Shown: positions 48,458 through 58,556, counted from the stretch's first letter. The stretch is 64,000 bases of DNA from Pseudomonas sp. NFR16 (GCF_900108875.1 NZ_FNYJ01000003.1:207969-271968); one strand, 5' to 3'. Numbers and translations are program-made. Notes: a model not told the origin generated them from the sequence alone.

Positions 48458-50811
48458 CGCCCGATCAGATGCGCGATGCCTCGTTGTTCGAACTGTTCAC
48501 GCTGGAAGCCGAGGCGCAGACCCAAGTGCTCAGCGCAGGCCTGCTGGCACTCGAACGTAACCCGACTCAGGCCGATCAGCTGGAAGCCTGCATGCGCGCC
48601 GCCCATTCGCTCAAAGGCGCGGCACGTATTGTCGGTGTCGATGCGGGCGTCAGCGTTTCCCACGTCATGGAAGATTGCCTGGTCGGCGCCCAGGAAGGCC
48701 GTCTGCATCTTCAGGCCGAGCACATCGACGCCTTGCTGATGGGCACCGATCTGCTCATGCGCATTGCCACGCCGGGCGAAAGCAGCGTCGGCCAGGCCGA
48801 TGTCGACGGCTATGTGGCGCTGATGAACGCGCTGGTCGATCCCGCCGCGGTCAGCAAGCCCGCCATTGCCCCGGAGCCTGCGCCGTCGATGGAAGACCTG
48901 CTGCGGGCCAATGCCCAGTCGCTGGTGTCCTCCGTGCAGTCCGCGCATGGGCCAGTACCGGTCGAGCCGCCTGCCGCGCCTGCCGCACCGATGACCCCGG
49001 ATGACGCCGAGGTCGAATCTTCACCGAAGACGGAGCGCCGCAACGAGCGCCGCGTCGCCGAAGGTGGCGAGCGCGTCCTGCGAGTGACTGCAGAACGGTT
49101 GAATAACCTGCTGGACCTGTCGAGCAAGTCACTGGTCGAGACCCAGCGGCTCAAGCCTTATCTGACCGCCATGCAGCGGGTCAAACGGTCCCAGAGCGGG
49201 GCGAGCCGGGCGCTGGACAACCTCGAAGCGCTGCTCGACGCCAACGTCGATCCGGACGCGCAGAAGGCGCTGGACGAAGCGCGGCGCATGCTCAGCGAAG
49301 CGCAGCATCTGCTCATTCAGCAAACCGCCGACCTCGACGAATTTGGCTGGCAGGCGTCACAGCGCGCGCAATTGCTCTACGACACCGCGCTGGCGTGCCG
49401 CATGCGTCCGTTTGCCGACGTGCTGACCGGGCAGGCGCGGATGGTCCGTGATCTGGGTCGCTCGCTGGGCAAGCAGGTGCGGCTGCAGATCGAGGGCGAG
49501 AAGACTCAGGTCGATCGCGATGTCCTGGAAAAGCTCGAGGCGCCGCTCACCCATTTGCTGCGCAACGCCGTGGACCACGGCATTGAATTGCCCGAACAGC
49601 GTATTGCCAGCGGCAAGCCCGCCGAGGGCCTGATCCAGCTCAAGGCCTCGCACCAGGCTGGTCTGCTTGTCGTCGAGCTGATCGACGATGGCGCCGGTGT
49701 CGATCTGGAGCGCCTGCGTCGCAGCATCATCGAGCGCAAGTTGTCGCCGGCCGAAACCGCGGCGCAGTTAAGCGAGGAAGAACTGCTGAGCTTCCTGTTC
49801 CTGCCCGGCTTCAGCATGCGCGACAAGGTGACCGAAGTTTCGGGACGCGGCGTCGGTCTGGACGCCGTGCAACATATGGTCCGTCAGTTACGCGGTGGCG
49901 TGGAGCTCGATCAGCGGGCAGGGGAAGGCAGCCGCTTCCATCTTGAAGTGCCGCTGACGTTGTCGGTGGTGCGCAGTCTGGTGGTGGAAGTGGGCGGCGA
50001 AGCCTACGCCTTTCCGCTGGCACACATCGAGCGCATGCGTGACGTGCAGGCCGACGAGATCGTGCAACTGGAAGGCCGTCAGCATTTCTGGCATGAAGAG
50101 CGCCATGTGGGGCTGGTCGCGGCCAGTCAGTTGCTCAACCGGCCAGCCGCCCAGCACAGCGAAGACGTGCTTAAAGTGGTGGTGATCCGCGAGCGCGACG
50201 CGGTCTATGGCGTGGCCGTGGAGCGCTTCATCGGTGAGCGCACGCTGGTGGTGTTGCCGCTGGATCCTCGCCTGGGCAAGGTGCAGGATATCTCCGCCGG
50301 CGCGCTGCTGGACGACGGGTCGGCGGTGCTCATTATCGATGTCGAAGACATGCTGCGCTCCGTGGAAAAACTGCTCAATACCGGACGTCTCGAGCGCATC
50401 GACCGGCGCAATCGTCAGGCCGACAGCCAGGCGCGCAAGCGTGTGCTGGTGGTCGACGATTCGCTGACCGTGCGTGAGTTGGAGCGCAAGTTGCTGCTGG
50501 GGCGCGGCTATGAAGTCGCCGTCGCCGTGGATGGCATGGACGGCTGGAACGCGCTGCGTGCCGAAGATTTCGACCTGCTGATCACCGACATCGACATGCC
50601 GCGCATGGACGGTATCGAATTGGTCACGTTGCTGCGGCGTGACAGCCGGTTGCAGTCATTGCCCGTGATGGTGGTGTCGTACAAGGATCGAGAAGAAGAT
50701 CGACGCCGAGGGCTGGATGCCGGCGCCGACTATTATCTGGCCAAGGCCAGTTTCCACGACGATGCGCTGCTCGACGCCGTCGTTGAGTTGATAGGAGATG
50801 CGCAGGGATGA
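48454..50811 (+). CDS. wspE: CheA-type hybrid histidine kinase WspE
   Basis: A 785-residue kinase. An N-terminal Hpt domain has phospho-His51 in CMRAAHSLKGAARIVG. A dimerisation/linker region is followed by HATPase_c with LTHLLRNAVDHGIELPEQRI (N box) and SGRGVGLDAVQHMVRQLRGG (G box). A CheW-like domain (SVVRSLVVEVGGEAYAFPLA) comes next, and a C-terminal receiver with LLITDIDMPRMDGIEL. It phosphorylates WspR and WspF. The frame opens upstream at 48385, but ATG 48454, overlapping the wspD stop, is the natural start. Confidence 0.95.
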   Translation: MTPDQMRDASLFELFTLEAEAQTQVLSAGLLALERNPTQADQLEACMRAAHSLKGAARIVGVDAGVSVSHVMEDCLVGAQEGRLHLQAEHIDALLMGTDLLMRIATPGESSVGQADVDGYVALMNALVDPAAVSKPAIAPEPAPSMEDLLRANAQSLVSSVQSAHGPVPVEPPAAPAAPMTPDDAEVESSPKTERRNERRVAEGGERVLRVTAERLNNLLDLSSKSLVETQRLKPYLTAMQRVKRSQSGASRALDNLEALLDANVDPDAQKALDEARRMLSEAQHLLIQQTADLDEFGWQASQRAQLLYDTALACRMRPFADVLTGQARMVRDLGRSLGKQVRLQIEGEKTQVDRDVLEKLEAPLTHLLRNAVDHGIELPEQRIASGKPAEGLIQLKASHQAGLLVVELIDDGAGVDLERLRRSIIERKLSPAETAAQLSEEELLSFLFLPGFSMRDKVTEVSGRGVGLDAVQHMVRQLRGGVELDQRAGEGSRFHLEVPLTLSVVRSLVVEVGGEAYAFPLAHIERMRDVQADEIVQLEGRQHFWHEERHVGLVAASQLLNRPAAQHSEDVLKVVVIRERDAVYGVAVERFIGERTLVVLPLDPRLGKVQDISAGALLDDGSAVLIIDVEDMLRSVEKLLNTGRLERIDRRNRQADSQARKRVLVVDDSLTVRELERKLLLGRGYEVAVAVDGMDGWNALRAEDFDLLITDIDMPRMDGIELVTLLRRDSRLQSLPVMVVSYKDREEDRRRGLDAGADYYLAKASFHDDALLDAVVELIGDAQG

Positions 50812-51818
50812 AAATCGCCATCGTCAACGACATGCCCATGGCCGTCGAGGCGTTGCGTCGGGCGCTGGCTTTCGAGCCGGCGCATCAGATTGTCTGGGTC
50901 GCCGGTAACGGTGCAGAGGCGGTCGAACGTTGTGCCGAACTGACGCCGGACCTGATCCTGATGGATCTGATCATGCCGGTCATGGACGGCGTAGAGGCAA
51001 CTCGACGTATCATGGCGGCAACGCCGTGCGCGATCGTGATCGTGACCGTGGACCGCGAGCAGAATGTTCACCGGGTTTTCGAAGCCATGGGGCACGGAGC
51101 GCTGGACGTCGTGGACACGCCCGCGATCGGTGCCGGTAACCCGAAGGATGCGGCCGCGCCTTTGTTACGCAAGATACTTAATATAGGCTGGCTCATTGGC
51201 CAGCGTGACAGTCGCGTGCGCCAGGCACCGCCACCGCTGACTGCCTCCGCGCAGCGTCAGGGCCTGATTGCGATCGGGTCATCGGCGGGCGGGCCGGCGG
51301 CGCTGGAAGTGCTGCTCAAGGGCCTGCCGAAAGACTTTCCCGCGGCCATCGTGCTGGTGCAGCATGTCGATCAGGTGTTCGCGGCCGGCATGGCGCAGTG
51401 GTTGAGCAGCTCTTCGGGGCTTGTCGTCAGGCTGGCTCGCGATGGCGAGCCACCGCAAGGTGGAACCGTACTGCTGGCCGGTACCAACCATCATATTCGT
51501 CTGTTGAAGAACGGCACGCTGGCCTATACCGCCGAGCCGGTGAACGAGATTTACAGGCCCTCGATCGATGTGTTCTTCGAGAGTGTGGCCAGCTATTGGA
51601 ACGGTGACGCAGTGGGCGTTCTGTTGACTGGCATGGGGCGTGATGGTGCTCAGGGGCTCAAGCTGATGCGTCAGCGAGGTTTTCTGACCATCGCCCAGAA
51701 CCAGCAAAGTTGCGCGGTGTACGGCATGCCCAAAGCGGCAGCGGCCATCGATGCAGCCATGGAGATTCGCTCGCTGGACACGATTGCGCCTCGCTTGAAA
51801 GAGGTATTCACCCAATGA
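50808..51818 (+). CDS. wspF: CheB-type receptor methylesterase WspF
   Basis: A 336-residue protein: a receiver domain (about 1-120, phospho-Asp53 in LILMDLIMPVMDG) followed by a CheB methylesterase domain with catalytic Ser in AIGSSAGGPAALEVLLKG, His in VLVQHVDQVFAAGM and Asp in LTGMGRDGAQGLKLM. It demethylates WspA and so switches the system off; loss-of-function mutations in wspF give wrinkly colonies with high c-di-GMP in known Pseudomonas. The coding sequence here is intact. Confidence 0.95.
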   Translation: MKIAIVNDMPMAVEALRRALAFEPAHQIVWVAGNGAEAVERCAELTPDLILMDLIMPVMDGVEATRRIMAATPCAIVIVTVDREQNVHRVFEAMGHGALDVVDTPAIGAGNPKDAAAPLLRKILNIGWLIGQRDSRVRQAPPPLTASAQRQGLIAIGSSAGGPAALEVLLKGLPKDFPAAIVLVQHVDQVFAAGMAQWLSSSSGLVVRLARDGEPPQGGTVLLAGTNHHIRLLKNGTLAYTAEPVNEIYRPSIDVFFESVASYWNGDAVGVLLTGMGRDGAQGLKLMRQRGFLTIAQNQQSCAVYGMPKAAAAIDAAMEIRSLDTIAPRLKEVFTQ

Positions 51819-51863
51819 ATTTCCAGGTGATTTCACAGCCCGCCTGTGACCAGGAGACCCTGA

Positions 51864-52868
51864 ATGCATGATTTGCAGCTGGACGATATAAACGCCACGG
51901 ACGAAAACGCTGCCATGGTGTTGCTGGTCGACGATCAGGCAATGATCGGCGAGGCAGTCCGGCGTGGGCTGGCGCACGAAGAAAACATCGATTTCCATTT
52001 TTGCGCCGATCCGCATCAGGCCATCGCCCAGGCGATCCAGATCAAGCCGACGGTCATCCTGCAGGACCTGGTGATGCCTGGTCTTGACGGCCTGACGCTG
52101 GTGCGCGAATACCGCAACAATCCTGCCACCCGCGACATCCCGATCATCGTGCTGTCGACCAAGGAAGACCCGCTCATCAAGAGCGCGGCCTTTGCTGCCG
52201 GGGCCAACGATTACCTGGTCAAGCTGCCGGACAACATCGAGCTGGTGGCGCGTATCCGCTATCACTCGCGCTCCTACATGACCCTGTTGCAGCGAGACGA
52301 AGCCTATCGCGCGCTGCGCGTGAGTCAGCAGCAGCTGCTGGACACCAACCTCGTCCTGCAACGGCTGATGAACTCAGATGGCCTGACCGGCCTGTCGAAC
52401 CGTCGCCACTTCGATGAATACCTTGAGCTGGAATGGCGCCGGGCAACGCGCGAGCAGACGCAGCTGTCGCTGATGATGATCGATGTCGACTATTTCAAAA
52501 TGTACAACGACAGCTTCGGTCACCTGGAAGGCGACGAAGCGCTGCGTCAGGTCGCCAAGGCCATCCGCGCCAGTTGCAGCCGGCCCTCGGACCTGCCTGC
52601 ACGCTACGGTGGCGAAGAGTTCGCGCTGGTCTTGCCAAACACCTCGCCGGGCGGCGCGCGGCTGCTGGCCGAAAAACTGCGCCAGACCGTCGCCGCCATG
52701 AATATCCCGCACAACGCACCCACTCAGGGCTCGACCCTGACCGTGAGCATCGGCCTGTCCACCGTCGTCCCGCAGGTCGGCAGCCACAGCCGCCAGTTGA
52801 TCCAGAGCGCCGACCAAGGACTTTATGCGGCCAAGCACAACGGGCGTAATCAGGTGGCGGTGGGGTAA
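51864..52868 (+). CDS. wspR: Response-regulator diguanylate cyclase WspR
   Basis: A 334-residue output protein that makes c-di-GMP when phosphorylated by WspE. The receiver (about 17-140) has phospho-Asp68 in [15 protein letters not shown] helical stalk (about 145-168) leads to the GGDEF domain with [20 protein letters not shown] and the active site [12 protein letters not shown] (GGEEF at 249-253). The inhibitory I-site RxxD is present as RPSD (240-243), five residues before GGEEF, so product feedback should operate. It is separated from wspF by 45 bases. Confidence 0.96.
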   Translation: MHDLQLDDINATDENAAMVLLVDDQAMIGEAVRRGLAHEENIDFHFCADPHQAIAQAIQIKPTVILQDLVMPGLDGLTLVREYRNNPATRDIPIIVLSTKEDPLIKSAAFAAGANDYLVKLPDNIELVARIRYHSRSYMTLLQRDEAYRALRVSQQQLLDTNLVLQRLMNSDGLTGLSNRRHFDEYLELEWRRATREQTQLSLMMIDVDYFKMYNDSFGHLEGDEALRQVAKAIRASCSRPSDLPARYGGEEFALVLPNTSPGGARLLAEKLRQTVAAMNIPHNAPTQGSTLTVSIGLSTVVPQVGSHSRQLIQSADQGLYAAKHNGRNQVAVG

Positions 52869-52889
52869 AAGACGCGTCGAGTGGTAGAC

Positions 52890-52916
52890 AACCCCTGCAA
52901 CCCCTGCAACCCCTGC
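52890..52916. repeat. Three tandem 9-base repeats
   Basis: AACCCCTGC occurs three times in perfect head-to-tail order between wspR and prfB, followed by CC. The number of units could vary between strains by slippage. Confidence 0.8.
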
Positions 52917-52924
52917 CCAACGGA

Positions 52925-52954
52925 CTGCCATCCCAAGGGCGGCTGGGGTATACT
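52925..52954 (+). promoter_or_regulatory. Predicted prfB promoter
   Basis: -10 hexamer TATACT at 52949-52954, with CTGCCA at 52925-52930 as a -35 box (18-base spacing), 40 bases upstream of the prfB start. Confidence 0.5.
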
Positions 52955-52993
52955 CGTCGGCTTTGAAAATTTCGCCTGCGAGTCCTGTCGACC

Positions 52994-54089
52994 ATGGAAA
53001 TCAATCCGATCCTGAACACCATCAAGGACCTGTCCGAGCGCTCCCAGTCCATTCGGGGGTATCTTTGACTACGATCACAAAAGTGATCGCCTGACCGAAG
53101 TCAACCGCGAACTGGAAGACCCCAACGTCTGGAACAAGCCCGAGTACGCACAGGCGCTGGGCCGCGAGCGTTCGACGCTGGCGCAGATCGTCGAGACCCT
53201 CGACGAAATGAGTTCCGGCCTGGCTGACGCCAAAGAGCTGCTGGACATGGCCGTCGAAGAAAACGACGAAGGCACTGTCAATGACGTCGTCGAGCTGCTT
53301 GAGGGTCTCGAAGAATCCCTCGCCAAGCTCGAATTCCGGCGCATGTTCAGCGGCGAGATGGACCCCAACAACGCCTACCTGGACATCCAGGCCGGTTCCG
53401 GCGGCACCGAAGCGCAGGACTGGGCCAACATCCTGCTGCGCATGTACCTGCGCTGGGCCGACAAGCGTGGCTTCGATGCCACCATCATGGAGCTGTCCGA
53501 AGGCGAAGTCGCCGGCATCAAAGGCGCCACCGTGCACATCAAGGGCGAGTACGCCTTCGGCTGGCTGCGCACGGAGATCGGCGTGCACCGTCTGGTGCGC
53601 AAGAGCCCGTTCGACTCCGGCGCCCGTCGTCATACCTCGTTCTCGGCGGTGTTCGTTTCCCCCGAGATCGATGACCGCATCGAGATCGACATCAACCCTT
53701 CGGACCTGCGTATCGATACCTATCGTTCGTCCGGTGCCGGTGGTCAGCACGTCAACACCACCGACTCGGCGGTGCGTATCACCCACGTGCCGACCAACAC
53801 CGTGGTCAGCTGCCAGAACGAGCGCTCCCAGCACGCGAACAAGGACACCGCCATGAAAATGCTGCGGGCCAAGTTGTACGAGCTGGAAATGCAGAAGCGC
53901 AACGCGGCGTCCCAGGCGCTGGAAGACACCAAGTCGGACATCGGCTGGGGTCACCAGATCCGCTCGTACGTCCTCGATGACTCGCGCATCAAGGACCTGC
54001 GCACCGGCGTTGAGCGCAGCGACTGCAACAAGGTGCTCGACGGCGACCTCGACGGTTACCTGGAAGCGAGCCTCAAGCAGGGGCTGTAA
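52994..54089 (+). CDS. prfB: Peptide chain release factor 2, expressed by programmed +1 frameshift
   Basis: RF2 (364 residues after the shift) releases polypeptides at UGA and UAA. Translation starts at ATG 52994 ([20 protein letters not shown]). After 24 codons it meets an in-frame UGA at 53066-53068 within CGGGGGTATCTTTGAC. This is the classical RF2 site: a Shine-Dalgarno-like GGGGG, the slippery CTT at 53063-53065, then TGA-C. The ribosome shifts +1 to read GAC (53067) onward. The rest is standard: codon-recognition motif of RF2 in the tip region and the catalytic GGQ in [20 protein letters not shown]. The stop-codon interruption is regulation, not damage. lysS follows. Confidence 0.97.
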
Positions 54090-54194
54090 TCGCGACACCA
54101 CTGTTGCGGGCGCGGCGCGTTTCTACACGCGACCGCCCCGCGATCCCTTGCCCGTGGCAAGAAGCAACGAACCTGTGATGGAAAATCTAAAGAC

Positions 54195-55697
54195 ATGAGC
54201 GACCAACAACTCGACCCGCAAGCCCAGCAACAGGAAGAAAACACCCTGATCGCCCTGCGCAAGGAAAAGCTTGCTGCCGAGCGCGCCAAGGGTCAGGCCT
54301 TCCCGAACGACTTCCGCCGCGACAGCTACTGCAACGACCTGCAGAAGCAATACGCGGACAAGACCAAGGAAGAGCTGGCTGAGGCGGCAATCCCGGTCAA
54401 GGTTGCCGGTCGCATCATGCTCAACCGTGGTTCGTTCATGGTGATCCAGGACATGACCGGTCGCATTCAGGTCTACGTCAACCGCAAGACGTTGCCCGAG
54501 GAAACCCTGGCGGCCGTCAAGACCTGGGACCTGGGCGACATCATCGCTGCCGAAGGTACGCTGGCACGTTCCGGCAAGGGCGATCTTTACGTCGAGATGA
54601 CCAGCGTTCGTCTGCTGACCAAATCGCTGCGTCCATTGCCCGACAAGCACCACGGCCTGACCGACACCGAGCAGCGCTACCGCCAGCGCTACGTCGACCT
54701 GATGGTCAACGAAGAAGTGCGCGAGACCTTCCGCGTCCGCTCCAAGGTCATCGCTCACATCCGCAGCTTCCTGATGAAACGCGACTTCCTGGAAGTCGAA
54801 ACACCGATGCTGCAGACCATCCCTGGCGGCGCGGCAGCCAAGCCCTTCGAGACTCACCACAACGCGCTGGACATGGCCATGTTCCTGCGGATCGCGCCTG
54901 AGCTCTATCTCAAGCGTCTGGTTGTCGGCGGGTTCGAAAAAGTCTTCGAGATCAACCGCAACTTCCGTAACGAAGGCGTCTCGACCCGGCACAACCCGGA
55001 ATTCACCATGTTGGAGTTCTATCAGGCCTACGCCGATTATGAAGACAACATGGACCTGACCGAGGAGCTGTTCCGCGAGCTGGCGCAGCTGGTGCTGGGC
55101 ACTACCGACGTTCCGTATGGCGATAAGGTGTTCCACTTCGGCGAGCCGTTTGCGCGCCTGTCGGTGTTCGATTCGATCCTCAAGTACAACCCTGATCTGA
55201 CCGCCGACGACCTGAACGATATCGACAAGGCCCGCGCCATTGCCAAGAAAGCCGGCGCCAAGGTGCTGGGTTTCGAAGGCCTGGGCAAATTGCAGGTGAT
55301 GATTTTCGAAGAACTGGTCGAGCACAAGCTGGAGCAGCCGCACTTCATCACTCAGTACCCGTTCGAAGTGTCGCCGCTGGCGCGCCGCAACGATGAAAAC
55401 CCGAGCGTCACCGACCGCTTCGAGCTGTTCATCGGTGGTCGTGAAATCGCCAACGCCTACTCCGAGCTCAACGACGCGGAAGACCAGGCCGAGCGTTTCA
55501 TGGCGCAGGTGGCCGACAAGGACGCGGGCGACGACGAAGCCATGCATTACGACGCCGACTTCGTCCGTGCGCTGGAATACGGCATGCCGCCGACAGCGGG
55601 CGAGGGCATCGGTATCGACCGTCTGGTCATGCTGCTGACCAACTCGCCATCGATCCGCGACGTCATCCTGTTCCCGCACATGCGGCCGCAAGCCTGA
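54195..55697 (+). CDS. lysS: Lysyl-tRNA synthetase (class II)
   Basis: A 500-residue aminoacyl-tRNA synthetase. An N-terminal OB-fold anticodon-binding domain (about 60-165, [20 protein letters not shown]) is followed by the class II catalytic core. Motif 1 is near [20 protein letters not shown], motif 2 is [20 protein letters not shown], and motif 3 is [20 protein letters not shown]. The order prfB-lysS is conserved in gamma-proteobacteria. It is terminated by a clear hairpin. Confidence 0.98.
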   Translation: MSDQQLDPQAQQQEENTLIALRKEKLAAERAKGQAFPNDFRRDSYCNDLQKQYADKTKEELAEAAIPVKVAGRIMLNRGSFMVIQDMTGRIQVYVNRKTLPEETLAAVKTWDLGDIIAAEGTLARSGKGDLYVEMTSVRLLTKSLRPLPDKHHGLTDTEQRYRQRYVDLMVNEEVRETFRVRSKVIAHIRSFLMKRDFLEVETPMLQTIPGGAAAKPFETHHNALDMAMFLRIAPELYLKRLVVGGFEKVFEINRNFRNEGVSTRHNPEFTMLEFYQAYADYEDNMDLTEELFRELAQLVLGTTDVPYGDKVFHFGEPFARLSVFDSILKYNPDLTADDLNDIDKARAIAKKAGAKVLGFEGLGKLQVMIFEELVEHKLEQPHFITQYPFEVSPLARRNDENPSVTDRFELFIGGREIANAYSELNDAEDQAERFMAQVADKDAGDDEAMHYDADFVRALEYGMPPTAGEGIGIDRLVMLLTNSPSIRDVILFPHMRPQA

Positions 55698-55708
55698 GCG
55701 TTGTAAAA

Positions 55709-55739
55709 CAAGCCGCCTGAGCAGGGCGGCTTTTTTTTT
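55709..55739 (+). terminator. Rho-independent terminator of lysS
   Basis: Stem AGCCGCC (55711-55717), loop, stem GGCGGCT (55725-55731), then nine T, starting 12 bases after the lysS stop. Confidence 0.93.
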
Positions 55740-55765
55740 GTCTATTACAGTCACGCAGGCCAACG

Positions 55766-55898
55766 GTAGGAGCGTGGCTTGTCCCGCGATCGGCGACGCA
55801 GTCGTCGCAAAACCGGCGAATGCGGTGTATCAGGAAAACCGTGTGCTCAGGGTTTACGACGGGTTCCCCGCCGATCGCGGGACAAGCCACGCTCCTAC
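55766..55898. repeat. REPIN, same class as the one at 11214
   Basis: The left arm starts GTAGGAGCGTGGCTTGTCCC at 55766 and continues GCGATCGGCG. The right arm ends with the exact reverse complement at 55898. The spacer contains GGCGACGCAGTCGTCGC. The outer 25 bases are identical to those of the element at 11214-11350. It lies between the lysS terminator and the TetR gene. Confidence 0.9.
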
Positions 55899-55939
55899 AG
55901 GCTCCGCGCCTGCTAGTCATTCAAAGAGGAAAACCTGTC

Positions 55940-56671
55940 GTGAATCCTACGATCGCTCACAAGGGAGCCGCTGGTCTTGCCACGGCAGTCGCGCAGAGTG
56001 TTCAGTATCAGGGCCGCAAGGCAAGTCGACAGGGCAGCGAACAGCGCCGGCAGCAGATCCTCGATGCCGCCATGCGCATCCTCATTCGCGAAGGCGTGCG
56101 TGCGGTACGCCATCGCGCCGTGGCGGCCGAGGCGCAAGTGCCGCTCTCGGCCACCACCTACTATTTCAAGGACATCGATGACTTGCTCACCGATGCCTTC
56201 GCCCAATACGTCGAGCGCAGCGCCGCGTACATGGCCAAGTTGTGGACCAACACCGAGACGCTGTTGCGCGAAATGGTCGCGCGCAATGACGGCAGCGCCG
56301 AGGCCCGCGCCCGGCTGGCGGATGAGATCGCCCGCATGACCATGGAGTACGTGCGTCATCAGCTGCTGACCCGCCGCGATCAATTGATCGCTGAGCATGC
56401 GTTCCGTCTCGAAGCCCTCATCAACCCGCGTCTGGCGCCGCTGGTGGGCGCGCACCAGCAGATTCTGTTGCAAGGCAGCGCCCAGTTTCTCGAGGTCATG
56501 GGCTCGACGCAACCGCAACTGGATGCCCAAGTGTTGACGGGGCTTATCGGGCGGATGGAATATCAGGGTTTGCTTAACGGGCCTCAGCCCGACGCAGATG
56601 AAGAAATGCTCGCTATTCTTACTCGCCAGATGCATCTGGTTCTGGGCACCGCGAAGCCGTCGGCCGCCTGA
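55940..56671 (+). CDS. TetR-family transcriptional regulator
   Basis: About 243 residues. The N-terminal helix-turn-helix is QQILDAAMRILIREGVRAVR followed by HRAVAAEAQVPLSATTYYFK, a standard TetR signature. The C-terminal ligand domain (about 90-235) is all helical and not further classifiable. An open frame runs upstream to 55820, but that part is the REPIN. The GTG at 55940, with AGAGG about ten bases upstream, is a better start. It lies 25 bases before a lipoprotein gene and may regulate the operon it heads. Confidence 0.87.
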   Translation: MNPTIAHKGAAGLATAVAQSVQYQGRKASRQGSEQRRQQILDAAMRILIREGVRAVRHRAVAAEAQVPLSATTYYFKDIDDLLTDAFAQYVERSAAYMAKLWTNTETLLREMVARNDGSAEARARLADEIARMTMEYVRHQLLTRRDQLIAEHAFRLEALINPRLAPLVGAHQQILLQGSAQFLEVMGSTQPQLDAQVLTGLIGRMEYQGLLNGPQPDADEEMLAILTRQMHLVLGTAKPSAA

Positions 56672-56696
56672 AAACGCTTCATTCAAGGAGAACCCG

Positions 56697-57254
56697 ATGA
56701 AAGTCTGGAGCGTGTTGCTCGCCTTGTCGTTCGCGCTGTTGAGCGGATGCCTGGTGACTTTCAAGGATCCGGTTCCATCCAGCGAAGCCGCGCCGCCCAA
56801 GCTGCTCGGCACCTGGACCAGCAAAAATGCCTGGGGCGAGCCGCTGGAACTGGAGATCAGCCGCGCGGGCGTCAATCAGTACAAGGCGGTCAGTTATCGC
56901 AAGGGCGATCGCAAGAACCGGGACGAGTACACCTTCACCGTGTCGCATCACGGCGGTCGCTGGTACATCTGCGCCCGGTTGCCTGAAAAGTACGGCTCCA
57001 ACTACGTGATCGCTGGTTTCGACCTGGTCGACAACGATAGTGCCGCCGACGAACTGGTGGTGTATGACCTGGACCTGGAGCGCATGCAGCAACTGGTCGA
57101 GCAGAAGGTTTTCGAGGGCCAGGCCATTGAAACCGAGAAAGGTGACGGCGTGCTGATCAGCACGTCCATGGACAAAGTATTTGCCTATCTGGATGACACC
57201 GCCAACTCCGATGTCTTCCTCAAGGCCGCGCAATATCAGCGCATGACCAAATAG
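56697..57254 (+). CDS. Lipoprotein of unknown function
   Basis: A 185-residue protein with a lipoprotein signal peptide VLLALSFALLSGC (lipidated Cys at about residue 17), then VTFKDPVPSSEAAPPKLLGT. The mature part looks mostly beta-rich (LLGTWTSKNAWGEPLELEIS; YTFTVSHHGGRWYICARLPE). I do not recognise a named domain. A TAAGGAGAACCCG-like ribosome-binding region (AAGGAG) precedes ATG 56697. It is followed after 24 bases by the QEGLA gene, suggesting co-expression and an envelope role. Confidence 0.85.
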   Translation: MKVWSVLLALSFALLSGCLVTFKDPVPSSEAAPPKLLGTWTSKNAWGEPLELEISRAGVNQYKAVSYRKGDRKNRDEYTFTVSHHGGRWYICARLPEKYGSNYVIAGFDLVDNDSAADELVVYDLDLERMQQLVEQKVFEGQAIETEKGDGVLISTSMDKVFAYLDDTANSDVFLKAAQYQRMTK

Positions 57255-57278
57255 CGCACCGGTAAAAAGGGGTAGTGG

Positions 57279-58556
57279 GTGGACGAATACCAGCAGACGA
57301 TTCGCACGTTGTCCGATCGTATCGTGTTGGCGCAGACGCCGATTCGTGTACTCGATGCGGTGAAGTGGGACGAGAGCATCCGCAAGAATTTCCTCGCTGC
57401 CAAGGGCAAGCAACTCCCTGAAATCGATCGTGCCTATTACGAGAACCGCCCGCTGGGATTCGACTCCGGCGCGTTGAAGCTGGAATTCCAGAATATCGAG
57501 CGCGACATCACCCGGCAGCTGGGGCAGTTCAACCCGGTCGGGCAGATCATGCGGCGCATGTGCAAGGAATACCGCATGGTGGTCCGCATGCTGGAGGCGC
57601 GCGGCACCCCGGACTTCGGGCTGATTTCCCAGGAGTTGTACGGCGCGGCCTCCGATGCCTTTCACGCCGGTGACCCGACCCTGGCTGACCTCGGCCTGAT
57701 GCTGTCCGATTACCTGAACAACATCGCCGGCCGAGGCGATCTCAAGGACGAGCCCAAGATCCTGACCGCCAAGGACGCCGTGGCGATGCTGCAGAGTCGG
57801 CTCAATCGTACGTTTGGCGAGGCCGAGGAAACCATCCGGGTGTTCGAGTCCGACGGCATCGTTGCCGATGCGGCAGCGGGCGCCGACTACATCAAGATCC
57901 GCAGCGATGCGATGTTCAACGAGCGAGACGTGCGCGCGCTGGAGGTCCATGAAGGGCTGGTTCACGTGGGCACGACGCTGAACGGCCTGAATCAGCCCAT
58001 CTGCACCTTCCTGGCCAAGGGCCCGCCCTCGTCGACAGTCACCCAGGAAGGGCTGGCGATCCTCATGGAAGTCATCGGGTTCGCTTCCTATCCCAGCCGC
58101 CTGCGCAAACTCACCAACCGCACCCGGGCGATTCATATGGCCGAGGAGGGCGCGGATTTTCTCCAGGTGTTCGAGTTCTATCGCGAACAGGGCTTCGGCA
58201 TGTCGGAAAGTTATGGCAATGCCAGCCGGGTTTTCCGGGGCTCTGTGCCTAATGGTCTGCCATTCACCAAGGACTTGTCCTACTTGAAGGGCTTCATCAT
58301 GGTTTACAACTACATTCAATTGGCCGTGAGGAAGGGCAAGCTGGAGCAGGTGCCGCTGCTGTTCTGTGGCAAAACCACGCTTGAGGACATGCGCACCCTG
58401 CGCCAGTTGGTGGACGAGGGTCTGGTGGTGCCGCCCAAATACCTGCCCGATCAGTTCCGCGACATGAATGCGTTGTCGGCCTGGATGTGCTTCTCCAACT
58501 TCCTGAACCATTTGAGCCTGGACCGGATCGAAGCGGATTACTCGAACATCCTGTAA
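57279..58556 (+). CDS. QEGLA-motif DUF1704 protein, HExxxH metallopeptidase-like
   Basis: A 425-residue protein annotated in the family as flavohemoglobin expression-modulating QEGLA motif protein (DUF1704). Residues 224-229 read HEGLVH (HExxxH) and 256-260 read QEGLA. In the eukaryotic relatives MATCAP/KIAA0895 the same HExxxH plus downstream EGLA Glu bind zinc in a tubulin carboxypeptidase, and the spacing here (about 30 residues) fits. So a zinc peptidase activity is plausible, substrate unknown. There is no signal peptide, so it is cytoplasmic. The start is GTG 57279 after AAAAAGGGG. Confidence 0.85.
   Translation: MDEYQQTIRTLSDRIVLAQTPIRVLDAVKWDESIRKNFLAAKGKQLPEIDRAYYENRPLGFDSGALKLEFQNIERDITRQLGQFNPVGQIMRRMCKEYRMVVRMLEARGTPDFGLISQELYGAASDAFHAGDPTLADLGLMLSDYLNNIAGRGDLKDEPKILTAKDAVAMLQSRLNRTFGEAEETIRVFESDGIVADAAAGADYIKIRSDAMFNERDVRALEVHEGLVHVGTTLNGLNQPICTFLAKGPPSSTVTQEGLAILMEVIGFASYPSRLRKLTNRTRAIHMAEEGADFLQVFEFYREQGFGMSESYGNASRVFRGSVPNGLPFTKDLSYLKGFIMVYNYIQLAVRKGKLEQVPLLFCGKTTLEDMRTLRQLVDEGLVVPPKYLPDQFRDMNALSAWMCFSNFLNHLSLDRIEADYSNIL

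Noticed and set aside
52994..53068. Apparent pseudogene or nonsense mutation at the start of prfB
   Set aside because: The in-frame UGA sits in the classical programmed frameshift context, so it is regulation and not damage.
55820..55939. N-terminal extension of the TetR gene upstream of 55940
   Set aside because: These codons are read through the right part of the REPIN; the TetR domain starts well after 55940 and a GTG with a ribosome-binding site is available there.
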